NCBI GenBank assembly: GCA_009774655.1
Contig: VSOD01000303.1
Location: forward strand, 1 to 5,409
Source: Lachnospiraceae bacterium
Lineage (GTDB): Bacteria; Bacillota_A; Clostridia; Lachnospirales; Lachnospiraceae
DNA: 5,409 nt
Direction: 5' to 3'
In this document: one piece after another, positions 1 to 5,409 of the stretch
How positions within the stretch are numbered: the first letter of the stretch is position 1
How the letters are laid out: every line of letters starts with the position of its first letter
Program-made: the position numbers and the translations under genes
The notes under the pieces: model-generated
Databases searched by the model: none
What the model was told of the DNA's origin: nothing
The model's input: only the letters and a program-made list of their open reading frames with translations

Positions 1-201
1 CTGGTCGCAAATACACCGTTATGGATAGCATACCCTTATTGCTACAGCGGTTATCTGGTGTCCTGTTCCCTGCATGATTTTACAGTGGAATCTGGCACAG
101 CGACATTTATGCTGTTTCCTTTCCTGCCGGTTGCGGTTCTGGTCTTCGTATTGATGCTTGTGGTTGCTGTAATAAAATTTGGAAAAAAAGAAATGAGGTA
201 A
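1..201 (+). CDS. C-terminal end of a membrane protein, probably an ABC-2 type transporter permease (5' partial)
   Basis: The frame is open from the first base and ends with TAA at 199-201, giving the last 66 residues of a protein that starts before the window. A moderately polar stretch containing the pattern YPYCYSGYLVS and then CSLHDF is followed by one long hydrophobic helix (about residues 37-60, rich in Val, Leu and Phe). The protein ends in a short basic tail, FGKKEMR. A final membrane helix with a positive cytoplasmic tail is what ABC-2 permeases, including lantibiotic-type exporters and immunity transporters, usually show, but 66 residues do not prove the family. It is followed at once by the unrecognised frame at 209-550 and, through further tight junctions, by the two-component system. 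It may therefore be the last transporter gene of an operon that also carries the regulators. Confidence 0.6.
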   Translation: MVANTPLWIAYPYCYSGYLVSCSLHDFTVESGTATFMLFPFLPVAVLVFVLMLVVAVIKFGKKEMR

Positions 202-208
202 ATGATTA

Positions 209-550
209 ATTATCCTGGATCACGGAGGAGATGCAAAGGCTTTTGCATTACGGAAGAAGCAGGAGGATTTTATAAGAGCGAGAGGACAGGAAAGCGCTTT
301 TGTAATCCGCTATGGAAACGGCGGTCAATGTGAGGTGTATTTTTTCATGCCTGTGAATCTCAATGGGCAGTTTTACATTTTGGATGGGAACAGTTATAAT
401 AGAGCAGACGGCAAAGACACATTTACCTTAATTGATGGTAAGGCGCTGGTTTCACAAAGTGAATTGTCGCAATTAGGAGTTCTGAAACTGCAGGAATGTG
501 TGATCTTGGAGAACTCCTATTTGAGGTTACGTTATGAGGTGATTCGTTGA
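209..550 (+). CDS. Unrecognised small protein, start codon uncertain (possible ATT start, internal GTG start at 335, or frameshifted 5' end)
   Basis: This frame is open from 206 to the TGA at 548-550. I do not recognise the family. The translation looks like a folded soluble domain: LDHGGDAKAFALRKKQEDF suggests an amphipathic helix, followed by beta-strand-like segments (SAFVIRYGNGG, CEVYFFMPVNLNGQFYILDG) and a C-terminal strand SYLRLRYEVIR. There is no signal peptide or membrane helix. The first ATG, GTG or TTG in frame is GTG at 335, which would cut into the strand CEVYFFMP and has no well-placed ribosome binding site. A GAGGTAA at 195-201 is well spaced for ATT at 209. An alternative is that ATG at 202 was the original start and one extra A in 208-209 broke the frame; removing it gives M-I-I-I-L-D-H. 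The gene sits directly after the permease and is probably co-transcribed with it. Coding status is likely, but exact start and integrity are not. Confidence 0.45.
   Translation: MILDHGGDAKAFALRKKQEDFIRARGQESAFVIRYGNGGQCEVYFFMPVNLNGQFYILDGNSYNRADGKDTFTLIDGKALVSQSELSQLGVLKLQECVILENSYLRLRYEVIR
231..248 (+). repeat. Short perfect hairpin, 7-bp stem with 4-base loop
   Basis: ATGCAAA at 231-237 pairs perfectly with TTTGCAT at 242-248 around the loop GGCT. It follows directly on GGAGGAG (224-230), a sequence that resembles a ribosome binding site but serves only a 14-codon frame (231-275). No T tract follows, so it is not an intrinsic terminator. It lies inside the 209-550 coding frame and may have no function of its own. 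Confidence 0.3.
536..542 (+). promoter_or_regulatory. Strong Shine-Dalgarno sequence for the 29-codon ORF
   Basis: GAGGTGA, continuing as GAGGTGATT to 544, is a near-perfect complement of the 16S rRNA 3' end. It ends 7 bases before the ATG at 550. It lies inside the end of the preceding coding frame and is the main reason to take the small ORF at 550-639 as translated. Confidence 0.55.
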
Positions 551-639
551 TGCGTCGATCCGCTCAGCGCAAATACTGTTATTTGGATAAAGAGAGCAAC
601 CATATCATGATAGAATACGGGGCAGACAGGAGTGAGTAA
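550..639 (+). CDS. Small ORF of 29 codons, unknown function, translationally coupled
   Basis: ATG at 550 shares its A with the TGA of the preceding frame (TGATG), and TAA lies at 637-639. GAGGTGA at 536-542 is well placed for this start. The peptide begins MRRSAQRKYCYLDKES and ends in YGADRSE. It is hydrophilic, basic at the N-terminus and acidic later, with one Cys and no leader or membrane segment. It therefore does not look like a cyclic or double-glycine signal peptide. Its 3' end also carries the AGGAG (628-632) that serves the response regulator start at 642, so translating it could couple the upstream genes to the regulator. It could be a real small protein, a coupling leader, or the remnant tail of a longer protein formed with the preceding frame. 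I do not recognise it. Confidence 0.4.
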   Translation: MRRSAQRKYCYLDKESNHIMIEYGADRSE

Positions 640-641
640 GA

Positions 642-1361
642 ATGCTGTATGTAGCAGTATGTGAAGATGACAGTTCTCTGCTTGCGAACATAAAGAACAA
701 GGTGCAGAATTATTTTAAGGAAAAAAATATCATGGCGATGCTGGAAACCTATGACCGCAGCGATCTGTTAAAATATGACATTCAGGAAGGAAAATATTTC
801 GATCTTGTGCTGAGTGATATTGAGATGCCGGATACGGATGGTATGAAGATTGCGGAGCAGGTCAGGAGCTGTCTGCCGGATGCTATCATCATTTTTGTGA
901 CGGCATATTTGAAATATGCCGTGGATGCTTATGAACTGGATATCTTTCGCTATATTCCAAAAAGCAGTCTGGATGAAAAACTGCCGCGGGCTTTGGACGA
1001 CGTAGTAAAGCGGATGCAAAGCCAGGCTGATAAGAGCTACCTGATACAGACAGCCACAAAAATAGAAAAAATCATGCATAAACAGATCATCTATATTCAG
1101 AAGGACGGGAAGAACGCGATGTTCATCTGCACAGATGGCAGTGTGAAAAAAGAAAGAAAGAGTCTTTCGGATGTATATAAAGAACTCCATTCGGAAGACT
1201 TTGTTTTTGTGGAACGGGGCAGTATCGTTAATCTGGCACAGATCACAGGAATCCGGCAGGACAAGATCCTGCTCAGCAACGGCGTGTGCCTTCATGCGAG
1301 CCACACAAGGATGGAGGAAGTCAAAAACCGGATGGTAATATATTGGAGTGAGTATGTATGA
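642..1361 (+). CDS. LytTR-family response regulator (AgrA/VirR-like)
   Basis: A 239-residue DNA-binding response regulator of the usual length for the AgrA/VirR/LytR class. Residues about 2-120 form a receiver domain with the acidic pair Asp9-Asp10, phospho-acceptor Asp59 in LSDIEMPDTDG, Thr87 in FVTAY and Lys107 in YIPKS, so all key residues are present. After a linker, residues about 146-236 form a LytTR domain, recognised by IIYIQKDGKNAMF, the FVFVERGSIVNL segment (usually a HRS-IVNL-like motif) and ITGI. LytTR proteins bind paired direct repeats, about two helical turns apart, upstream of promoters. The ATG at 642 is supported by AGGAG at 628-632. The gene overlaps the sensor kinase by 4 bases, which marks it as that kinase's partner. 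Its likely targets include the repeats at 2721-2751, which is inference from proximity and spacing. Confidence 0.93.
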   Translation: MLYVAVCEDDSSLLANIKNKVQNYFKEKNIMAMLETYDRSDLLKYDIQEGKYFDLVLSDIEMPDTDGMKIAEQVRSCLPDAIIIFVTAYLKYAVDAYELDIFRYIPKSSLDEKLPRALDDVVKRMQSQADKSYLIQTATKIEKIMHKQIIYIQKDGKNAMFICTDGSVKKERKSLSDVYKELHSEDFVFVERGSIVNLAQITGIRQDKILLSNGVCLHASHTRMEEVKNRMVIYWSEYV

Positions 1362-2656
1362 TATTCTTATCTGAGTTTATTGAGTGGGTGGCCTGTCTGA
1401 CCGAGATTGGATTACTGTCCTGGCTGTTTTGGGAAGCGTTTAAAGAGCAGCGGAAAAATGCCGGCATATACTGGGATTATATCTATGTAGTGTGTATGGC
1501 GACATGGGTATTGTTCATCAATAATATAGTACTCTATTCATCCTTTACGCTTGTGCAGCTTGTGGTCATAAGCAGTATGGTGGCACGGGCCCTTTACAGG
1601 GTCAGTTATAGAAAGCTCCTGTCTGCTTCTCTGTTTTATACGTTTTGTTTCTGCAGCACAGACATGCTGGTAAGCAGTCTCTATCTCTCTCTTGGCGACC
1701 GATGGAACATAAATGGTGATACGATCATGACATTCTCCCTGCAGAGAATAGGACTGGTCGTTCTGGCAAAGTCTGTCATGACTGCGTTTATAGTTTTAAT
1801 GAAAAAGTGGCTGATTCCGGTCATAAGAAGCGATTATGACAGAAGTATACTGTTGATAACGGGAGCCGCCTTTTTAGGCTTTTTATATTATCGAGAACGA
1901 TCACAGAGCGTTTTTATGGTGGAATTGTCCAGTATCTGGGGGTTGACGGTTGTTCTCTGCGGTCTGGGAATCTATATCGTCTATAGTTATCTGGAAAACC
2001 GCAACGAAAAAATCCGGAACCGGATGGCGGAAATGCAAAATGAACTGCTGCGGGAAAACTATCAGATGGTAAGCGATCTGTATGAAAGCAATGCAAGGCT
2101 GTATCATGATCTGAACAATCATCTGAACATCCTGTATCAGATGATCGCTGCACAACGGCTGGATGAGGCAAGAACATATATCAGTCAGATCAGCGAACCA
2201 ATGAAGGAACTTATGCTGAAAAGTTTTACGGGGAATGATATCATTGACGTGCTCCTCAGCAGTAAAAAGCAAAAAGCGGAGCAGCTTGGAATAAAGGTGA
2301 GCATGGATGTGGAGTTTCCGTCAAATACAGGCATCCGCACAAATGATGTCTGTACGATTCTCGGAAATTTGATGGACAATGCGATCGACGGAAGCAAAGC
2401 AACAGAAAATGCAGAGGTGTGTCTGAAAATATGCCGGGTACATCGGTTTCTTGTGATCCGGGTCTACAATACGATCTCCAGCCGGCCACTGATCGATGAA
2501 AGGACGGGCAGGCTGGTTACGGACAAAGAGGACAAGACAAAGCACGGCTGGGGAATGCAGAGTGTAAAGGCCGCCCTGGAAAAGTATAACGGAACCATGC
2601 AATACCAGTTTAGTGAAACGGAATTCAAAATAACAGTCATGTTGTTTTTTCAGTGA
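1358..2656 (+). CDS. GHKL-family sensor histidine kinase (AgrC-like, HATPase_c_5 type)
   Basis: A 432-residue membrane kinase. The N-terminal half carries about six to seven hydrophobic helices (roughly residues 7-27, 40-58, 60-79, 86-110, 126-148, 163-177 and 189-211) with almost no external domain, as in AgrC-type sensors. A coiled-coil-like linker (about 212-245) follows. The phospho-acceptor is His250 in LYHDLNNHLN, the motif of the AgrC/GHKL class. The ATPase domain has the N box LGNLMDNAID (Asn337, Asn341) and a glycine box HGWGMQSV (396-403), and ends at MLFFQ. All catalytic motifs look intact. The ATG at 1358 overlaps the regulator's TGA as ATGA, and GGAG at 1345-1348 gives good spacing. 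AgrC-like kinases often sense secreted peptides or membrane-active compounds; the ligand here is unknown, and no peptide precursor is obvious in the window. A terminator follows directly. Confidence 0.93.
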   Translation: MIFLSEFIEWVACLTEIGLLSWLFWEAFKEQRKNAGIYWDYIYVVCMATWVLFINNIVLYSSFTLVQLVVISSMVARALYRVSYRKLLSASLFYTFCFCSTDMLVSSLYLSLGDRWNINGDTIMTFSLQRIGLVVLAKSVMTAFIVLMKKWLIPVIRSDYDRSILLITGAAFLGFLYYRERSQSVFMVELSSIWGLTVVLCGLGIYIVYSYLENRNEKIRNRMAEMQNELLRENYQMVSDLYESNARLYHDLNNHLNILYQMIAAQRLDEARTYISQISEPMKELMLKSFTGNDIIDVLLSSKKQKAEQLGIKVSMDVEFPSNTGIRTNDVCTILGNLMDNAIDGSKATENAEVCLKICRVHRFLVIRVYNTISSRPLIDERTGRLVTDKEDKTKHGWGMQSVKAALEKYNGTMQYQFSETEFKITVMLFFQ

Positions 2657-2670
2657 AACACGCGAAACGA

Positions 2671-2703
2671 AGGAAGCCACGTACCAGGATGGCTTCTTTT
2701 TTT
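2671..2703 (+). terminator. Intrinsic (Rho-independent) terminator after the two-component system
   Basis: GAAGCCA (2673-2679) pairs perfectly with TGGCTTC (2690-2696) across a 10-base loop, and the stem can be extended outward by G-T and A-T pairs. Seven T residues follow at 2697-2703. It lies 14 bases after the kinase stop and separates the regulatory operon from the lipoprotein-permease operon. Confidence 0.9.
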
Positions 2704-2720
2704 ATGTTACGGGAGATTCG

Positions 2721-2751
2721 CGGACATAAAACCCGGGGTTTACGGACATAA
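2721..2751 (+). promoter_or_regulatory. Pair of exact 9-bp direct repeats, candidate LytTR response-regulator operator
   Basis: CGGACATAA occurs at 2721-2729 and again at 2743-2751, a 22-bp period with a 13-bp spacer. Paired 9-bp direct repeats with a 12-13 bp spacer, just upstream of the -35 region, are the known layout for LytTR regulators such as AgrA. The core does not match the classic GTT-containing LytTR consensus on either strand, so assignment to the neighbouring regulator rests on layout and position. The spacer itself holds the dyad AAACCC-G-GGGTTT (2729-2741). Confidence 0.6.
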
Positions 2752-2753
2752 CA

Positions 2754-2782
2754 GACCACTTTTGGACAGGGTGTCCTATACT
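2754..2782 (+). promoter_or_regulatory. Probable activator-dependent promoter of the lipoprotein-permease operon
   Basis: TATACT at 2777-2782 is a good -10 box. At 17 bp spacing the -35 position would be GACCAC (2754-2759), which is poor and lies directly next to the downstream direct repeat (ending 2751). A weak -35 beside an activator site fits positive control. An alternative reading uses TTGGAC (2762-2767) with TACAAA (2784-2789) at 16 bp. Transcription would start near 2789, giving a leader of about 30 bases before the ATG at 2819. Confidence 0.5.
2764..2776 (+). promoter_or_regulatory. Dyad GGACA-GGG-TGTCC abutting the -10 box
   Basis: GGACA (2764-2768) and TGTCC (2772-2776) form a perfect 5-bp inverted repeat around GGG, ending immediately before TATACT. 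Its left arm repeats the GGACA core of the upstream direct repeats. It may be a further contact site for the same regulator, an operator for another protein, or coincidence. Confidence 0.35.
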
Positions 2783-2818
2783 CTACAAATAAACTGCAAA
2801 AAAGGAGATGGAGTATTT

Positions 2819-3964
2819 ATGAAAGTGAAGAAAAGCATTATTTTAGTGACAGCATTATCATGCCTGACCTGTGCGGGTTGTGCGAAAGAACAGCCAGAGC
2901 CCGTGACAGAGATGGACAACGAAATCAGGACAGAGGAAACAGAGCAGACAGAAAATGCTGTTTCCGGACAGGTGTTCCCGGAGAGGTTTGAGGAAACCAT
3001 AGATGGCGTGTGTTTTGATATGGATGTGCGGATTTCTAAAGAGGCAGACATGGAGAACCTGCACAGAACGTCGGCGACACTTCAGCGGCCGGATATAGAA
3101 AAAGCCAAAGCAGTGTTTGCAGCGGGCAGGACGGTAGTGGAGGAGCAGAACGACACCGGATCGGGGGAGGACGGCATCGAATTTCCGTGCTATCGGGCTG
3201 ATTATGATGACGATACTTTTTTGAATATCAGCTCAAATTTGACATACAGCCATACGCCGGTATTTGAGAAGATCAATGGAGCATTCCGCCTCTATTCTCA
3301 TAATAATACGGAACGTTATGCAAAAGACACTGTACTGGAAGCCGGCGACCCGCAGATGCTGTTTGAAAATGTGCTAAAGAGCATCCGCGACGCGGGTTAT
3401 CAGCTTGAAGATGTCGCATATGATTACTTTGCACTGGACCATGAGACCATGGCGGAAGAATTCATGCTCCTTGATAAAACGGGTGAAACCGTAAGCACAG
3501 AAGGGATTTCCTGGGGAGTGGAGGATGACTGCTATTTTTATACAGCAGTCCAGCTTCAGGAAGGGCTTCCCATATACTTTGGCAGTCAGGATTTTCCGGA
3601 AGACGAAGAGGGGAATCGGCCGATCCAGGTGCTGTGTTCCGCGAACGGAATAGAGAGACTGGATGTCTCGCGGCTATATTCCTTTTCTGAGCCGGGCGAA
3701 GCCGTAAGTCTGCTGGATCTTGATACGATCGTGCAAACCGTATCGAAGAAATACGGAGATATCGTGGGGCCTTCCTATACCGTGAAGCGTGCAGAATTAT
3801 ACAAGATGCCGGTGAAAACGGCGGACAGTACCTATGATGTAAAGATCGTATGGCTGTTTGAAGTGCAGGAGGCAGGAAAGGACAGTGACACCGGTGAGGC
3901 ATATGAATATACACAATATATGTTTGTTGATGCGACAGACGGGACGGAGGTGTTTATTCAGTGA
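2819..3964 (+). CDS. Secreted lipoprotein, possibly DUF6034-like, of unknown function
   Basis: The start is ATG at 2819, preceded by AAAGGAG (2801-2807) and a second GGAG (2810-2813). The frame extends upstream to a TTG at 2762, but that would lie before the predicted -10 box. The 381-residue product opens with MKVKKSIILVTALSCLTCAGC, a lipoprotein signal peptide whose acylated Cys is residue 21. The -3 position is Cys instead of the usual Leu, Val or Ile. A disordered, very acidic linker (Glu, Thr and Gln rich) follows to about residue 50, then a globular region starting around FEETIDGVCFDMDVRIS. The C-terminus has KIVWLFEVQEAG and YMFVDATDGTEVFIQ, which resembles the closing strands of PepSY/YpeB-like folds. 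The overall plan recalls DUF6034 lipoproteins of Clostridia; I hold that family call loosely. It overlaps the next gene by 4 bases, so it probably works at the outer face of the membrane with the two permeases, as a substrate-binding, sensing or protective subunit. Confidence 0.85.
   Translation: MKVKKSIILVTALSCLTCAGCAKEQPEPVTEMDNEIRTEETEQTENAVSGQVFPERFEETIDGVCFDMDVRISKEADMENLHRTSATLQRPDIEKAKAVFAAGRTVVEEQNDTGSGEDGIEFPCYRADYDDDTFLNISSNLTYSHTPVFEKINGAFRLYSHNNTERYAKDTVLEAGDPQMLFENVLKSIRDAGYQLEDVAYDYFALDHETMAEEFMLLDKTGETVSTEGISWGVEDDCYFYTAVQLQEGLPIYFGSQDFPEDEEGNRPIQVLCSANGIERLDVSRLYSFSEPGEAVSLLDLDTIVQTVSKKYGDIVGPSYTVKRAELYKMPVKTADSTYDVKIVWLFEVQEAGKDSDTGEAYEYTQYMFVDATDGTEVFIQ
3946..3952 (+). promoter_or_regulatory. 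Ribosome binding site that fixes a GTG start
   Basis: GGAGGTG ends 8 bases before GTG at 3961, inside the end of the lipoprotein gene. It supports the GTG start of the first permease and coupling through the GTGA overlap. Confidence 0.7.
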
Positions 3965-4740
3965 AAAAACGGCAGGCATATGTTCGAACAGAGGTCGGCC
4001 GCCTGTTTGGCAAAAAGGAATTCTATTTTTCTGTTTCGGGAATTGTTTTGATTCTGTTTTTATCGGCGAATGACGGAATGGGGCATATGGGGGATTCGGT
4101 TTTGGCGGCTGTATTGCTGTCGTCTTATGATGCCGGATTTTTGTTGACTTTTTCTCTGGCAGCTATTCCATATGCAACCGCTTTTACCGAGGAACTGGAA
4201 TATAATTATGCCAGATATCTGGTGATCCGCGGCAACCTGAGAAGCTATGTCTTTTCTAAAATGCTTGTCATTTTTATATCTTCCGTGCTGGCAATGGGGA
4301 TCGGTATCACCTGCTTTGCCGTATGTTGTGCGGTAAATATGCCCTGGCTGGACGAAGGAATGGCGGAATACATATTGCAGTTTGGCGGTTATCGTTACTT
4401 TTTGGCGCATGGACATTATCTGCTGTGGTTTTTACTTTATGGAATACAGTGGGGGATGCTGGCGGGTATTTTGTCGATGGCGTCAGCGTTTTGTTCCCTT
4501 TTTTTATCAAATAAGCTGCTCGTATATTCTGTACCGGTCCTGCTTTATCAGGTATTGACTGAATTTGGTGCAGACAGTTTTCGAAGAGTGGCGGCATTTG
4601 ATCCCCGTGTGATTTTCGACGCAAGATACAATATATGGAACAGCGATTTTAAGATGTTCACATGGGCGCTTGCACAAGGAGGAGCGGCATGGCTGCTCCT
4701 TGGCCTTGCAGGCATATGGCAGCTGAAAAGGAGGATATGA
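3961..4740 (+). CDS. Six-helix ABC-2 permease-like membrane protein
   Basis: A 259-residue integral membrane protein starting with GTG, whose bases overlap the lipoprotein stop (GTGA). A basic cytoplasmic start (VKKRQAYVRTEVGRLFGKK) is followed by hydrophobic segments at about residues 21-37, 47-72, 101-127, 150-180, 184-202 and 236-254, and a positive tail QLKRRI. The segment EELEYNYARYLVIRGNLRSYVFSK between helices 2 and 3 matches the cytoplasmic coupling region of ABC-2 permeases, where a charged loop with a VIRG/TG-type motif would contact an ATPase. There are no ATP-binding motifs. The downstream neighbour has a similar plan, so the two may form a heterodimeric channel. Substrate is unknown; drug, peptide or lipid export and antimicrobial-peptide resistance are options for this class. 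Family assignment rests on topology and the loop motif. Confidence 0.8.
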   Translation: MKKRQAYVRTEVGRLFGKKEFYFSVSGIVLILFLSANDGMGHMGDSVLAAVLLSSYDAGFLLTFSLAAIPYATAFTEELEYNYARYLVIRGNLRSYVFSKMLVIFISSVLAMGIGITCFAVCCAVNMPWLDEGMAEYILQFGGYRYFLAHGHYLLWFLLYGIQWGMLAGILSMASAFCSLFLSNKLLVYSVPVLLYQVLTEFGADSFRRVAAFDPRVIFDARYNIWNSDFKMFTWALAQGGAAWLLLGLAGIWQLKRRI

Positions 4741-5409
4741 GCAGAATGTTATATGGTCGCTTTTTCCGGCAGGCGCTTACGGAGCGGGTGTTTTGTTCCA
4801 GAACTTACAGCGTGGTATTTTTGCAGGGCGTTATCCTGTATCTGTACATGCGTCCCGTTGTACGTGCTTCAAAGGATATGGAGTGTGGTGCGTCACCATG
4901 GGTATTTCCGTTTCTTTCGTCGAATCTTTTCTTTTTGCTGTTGTTTATGGTTGGGATTGTTTACTTTTTTTCAGACGTTCCATTTATGCAGAACAAAAAC
5001 ATGTATCAGGTGATTCGTACAGGTAGGATGAGATGGGCAGCAGGACAGATCAGCGTGATCTTCGCGCAGGCCTTTTTGCTTATGGCTGTAAACGCGCTCT
5101 TTCCCATGCTTTTACTGGCTGGATCTTGTGAGTATACACTGGAATGGGGAAAGCTGTATCATACCCTGGCATTAACAGGTGGTTCGGAGGCGTATCGGCT
5201 TTTGTTCGCTTTTTCCTATGAAGCGATGCAGAGATTTTCACCGCTGGAACTGCTTGGCCTGACGGTATTGATCGGCACCCTGGTGATCGCTTTTGTCGGT
5301 CTTCTGATGTTTGCTGTCAGTCTGTACATAAATAGAAGTGTTGCGGTCACGCTGGCATTTCTTATGGTGGTCATGATTTATCTGGTTGAGAATATTCATC
5401 CATTGTTAA
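4737..5409 (+). CDS. Second ABC-2 permease-like membrane protein (3' end beyond the window)
   Basis: ATG at 4737 overlaps the previous TGA as ATGA, and the frame stays open for 224 codons to the window edge, so the gene is cut by the window. AGGAGG (4729-4734) is only 2 bases from ATG 4737 and 11 from the in-frame ATG at 4746; the true start is one of these two. The protein begins MSRMLYGRFFRQALTERVF, followed by a first helix (SVVFLQGVILYLYM), a second (FPFLSSNLFFLLFMVGIVYFF), the loop MQNKNMYQVIRTGRMRW, a third (about residues 103-128) and, after a longer hydrophilic segment, two more helices near the visible end. The VIRTG loop corresponds to LVIRGN in the preceding gene, which suggests distant paralogy and a shared ATPase. 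No ATPase is seen in the window; it may be the next gene. Confidence 0.82.
   Translation, partial: MSRMLYGRFFRQALTERVFCSRTYSVVFLQGVILYLYMRPVVRASKDMECGASPWVFPFLSSNLFFLLLFMVGIVYFFSDVPFMQNKNMYQVIRTGRMRWAAGQISVIFAQAFLLMAVNALFPMLLLAGSCEYTLEWGKLYHTLALTGGSEAYRLLFAFSYEAMQRFSPLELLGLTVLIGTLVIAFVGLLMFAVSLYINRSVAVTLAFLMVVMIYLVENIHPLL

Noticed and set aside
231..248. Hairpin as a terminator after the first permease
   Set aside because: There is no T tract after the stem, which is only 7 bp and AT-rich.
231..275. 14-codon frame behind GGAGGAG as a signal-peptide or leader gene
   Set aside because: The ribosome binding site abuts the ATG with no spacing, the peptide has no leader features, and it lies inside a larger coding frame.
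202..333. 43-codon frame from ATG 202
   Set aside because: The translation is Arg/Gly-rich and unlike a folded protein, and the GAGG is only 3 bases from the ATG. The neighbouring frame is the protein-like one.
768..1304. Long minus-strand frame opposite the response regulator
   Set aside because: It lies wholly opposite a gene with intact receiver and LytTR motifs, and its translation shows no recognisable domain.
1901..2680. Several minus-strand frames opposite the kinase
   Set aside because: They mirror the coding bias of a clear GHKL kinase, and the one reaching 2680 overlaps the terminator. No domain features were seen.
2762..2818. Upstream TTG start extending the lipoprotein by 19 codons
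   Set aside because: It would precede the predicted -10 box and place a hydrophilic stretch before the signal peptide. ATG 2819 has the ribosome binding site.
3462..3914. Minus-strand frame of 150 codons opposite the lipoprotein
   Set aside because: Low-complexity, Pro/Arg/Ser-rich translation typical of an antisense shadow.
4753..5026. Two plus-strand frames overlapping the second permease
   Set aside because: They are other-frame shadows of the open frame running from 4737 through the window end, which has ATGA coupling and clear membrane helices.

Overview
The window looks like chromosomal DNA of a low-to-mid GC Firmicute, most likely a gut Clostridia of the Lachnospiraceae type. This is inferred from strong GGAGG-type ribosome binding sites, tightly overlapping genes, the AgrA/AgrC-like LytTR plus GHKL regulatory pair, and the style of the lipoprotein. 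No rRNA, tRNA, CRISPR array, insertion sequence or integrase is visible. All genes I can support lie on the + strand.

Positions 1-641: the 3' end of an integral membrane protein, probably an ABC-2 type permease (1-201). It is followed by an unrecognised frame of about 114 codons (209-550) that has no ordinary start codon at its natural N-terminus. Next is a 29-codon small ORF (550-639) that shares one base with the previous stop and has a very good Shine-Dalgarno sequence.

Positions 642-2656: a two-component system. It consists of a LytTR-type response regulator (642-1361) and a polytopic GHKL-type sensor kinase (1358-2656), overlapping by ATGA. A clear intrinsic terminator (2671-2703) closes this transcription unit.

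Positions 2704-2818: a compact regulatory region. It holds two exact 9-bp direct repeats (CGGACATAA) 22 bp apart, a dyad GGACA-GGG-TGTCC, a likely -10 box and a ribosome binding site. The repeat period is that of LytTR-family operators, so the adjacent regulator is the natural candidate to act here.

Positions 2819-5409: an operon of a secreted lipoprotein (2819-3964), a six-helix permease-like protein (3961-4740) and a second permease-like protein (4737 to beyond the window end). All junctions overlap by a few bases. The second permease runs off the window without a stop. No ATPase is present; one may lie just downstream.

Working model (inference): the kinase senses an extracellular or membrane signal and phosphorylates the regulator at Asp59. 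The regulator then activates the lipoprotein-transporter operon through the direct repeats. Such an operon could serve export, peptide handling or self-protection, but the substrate cannot be read from this sequence.
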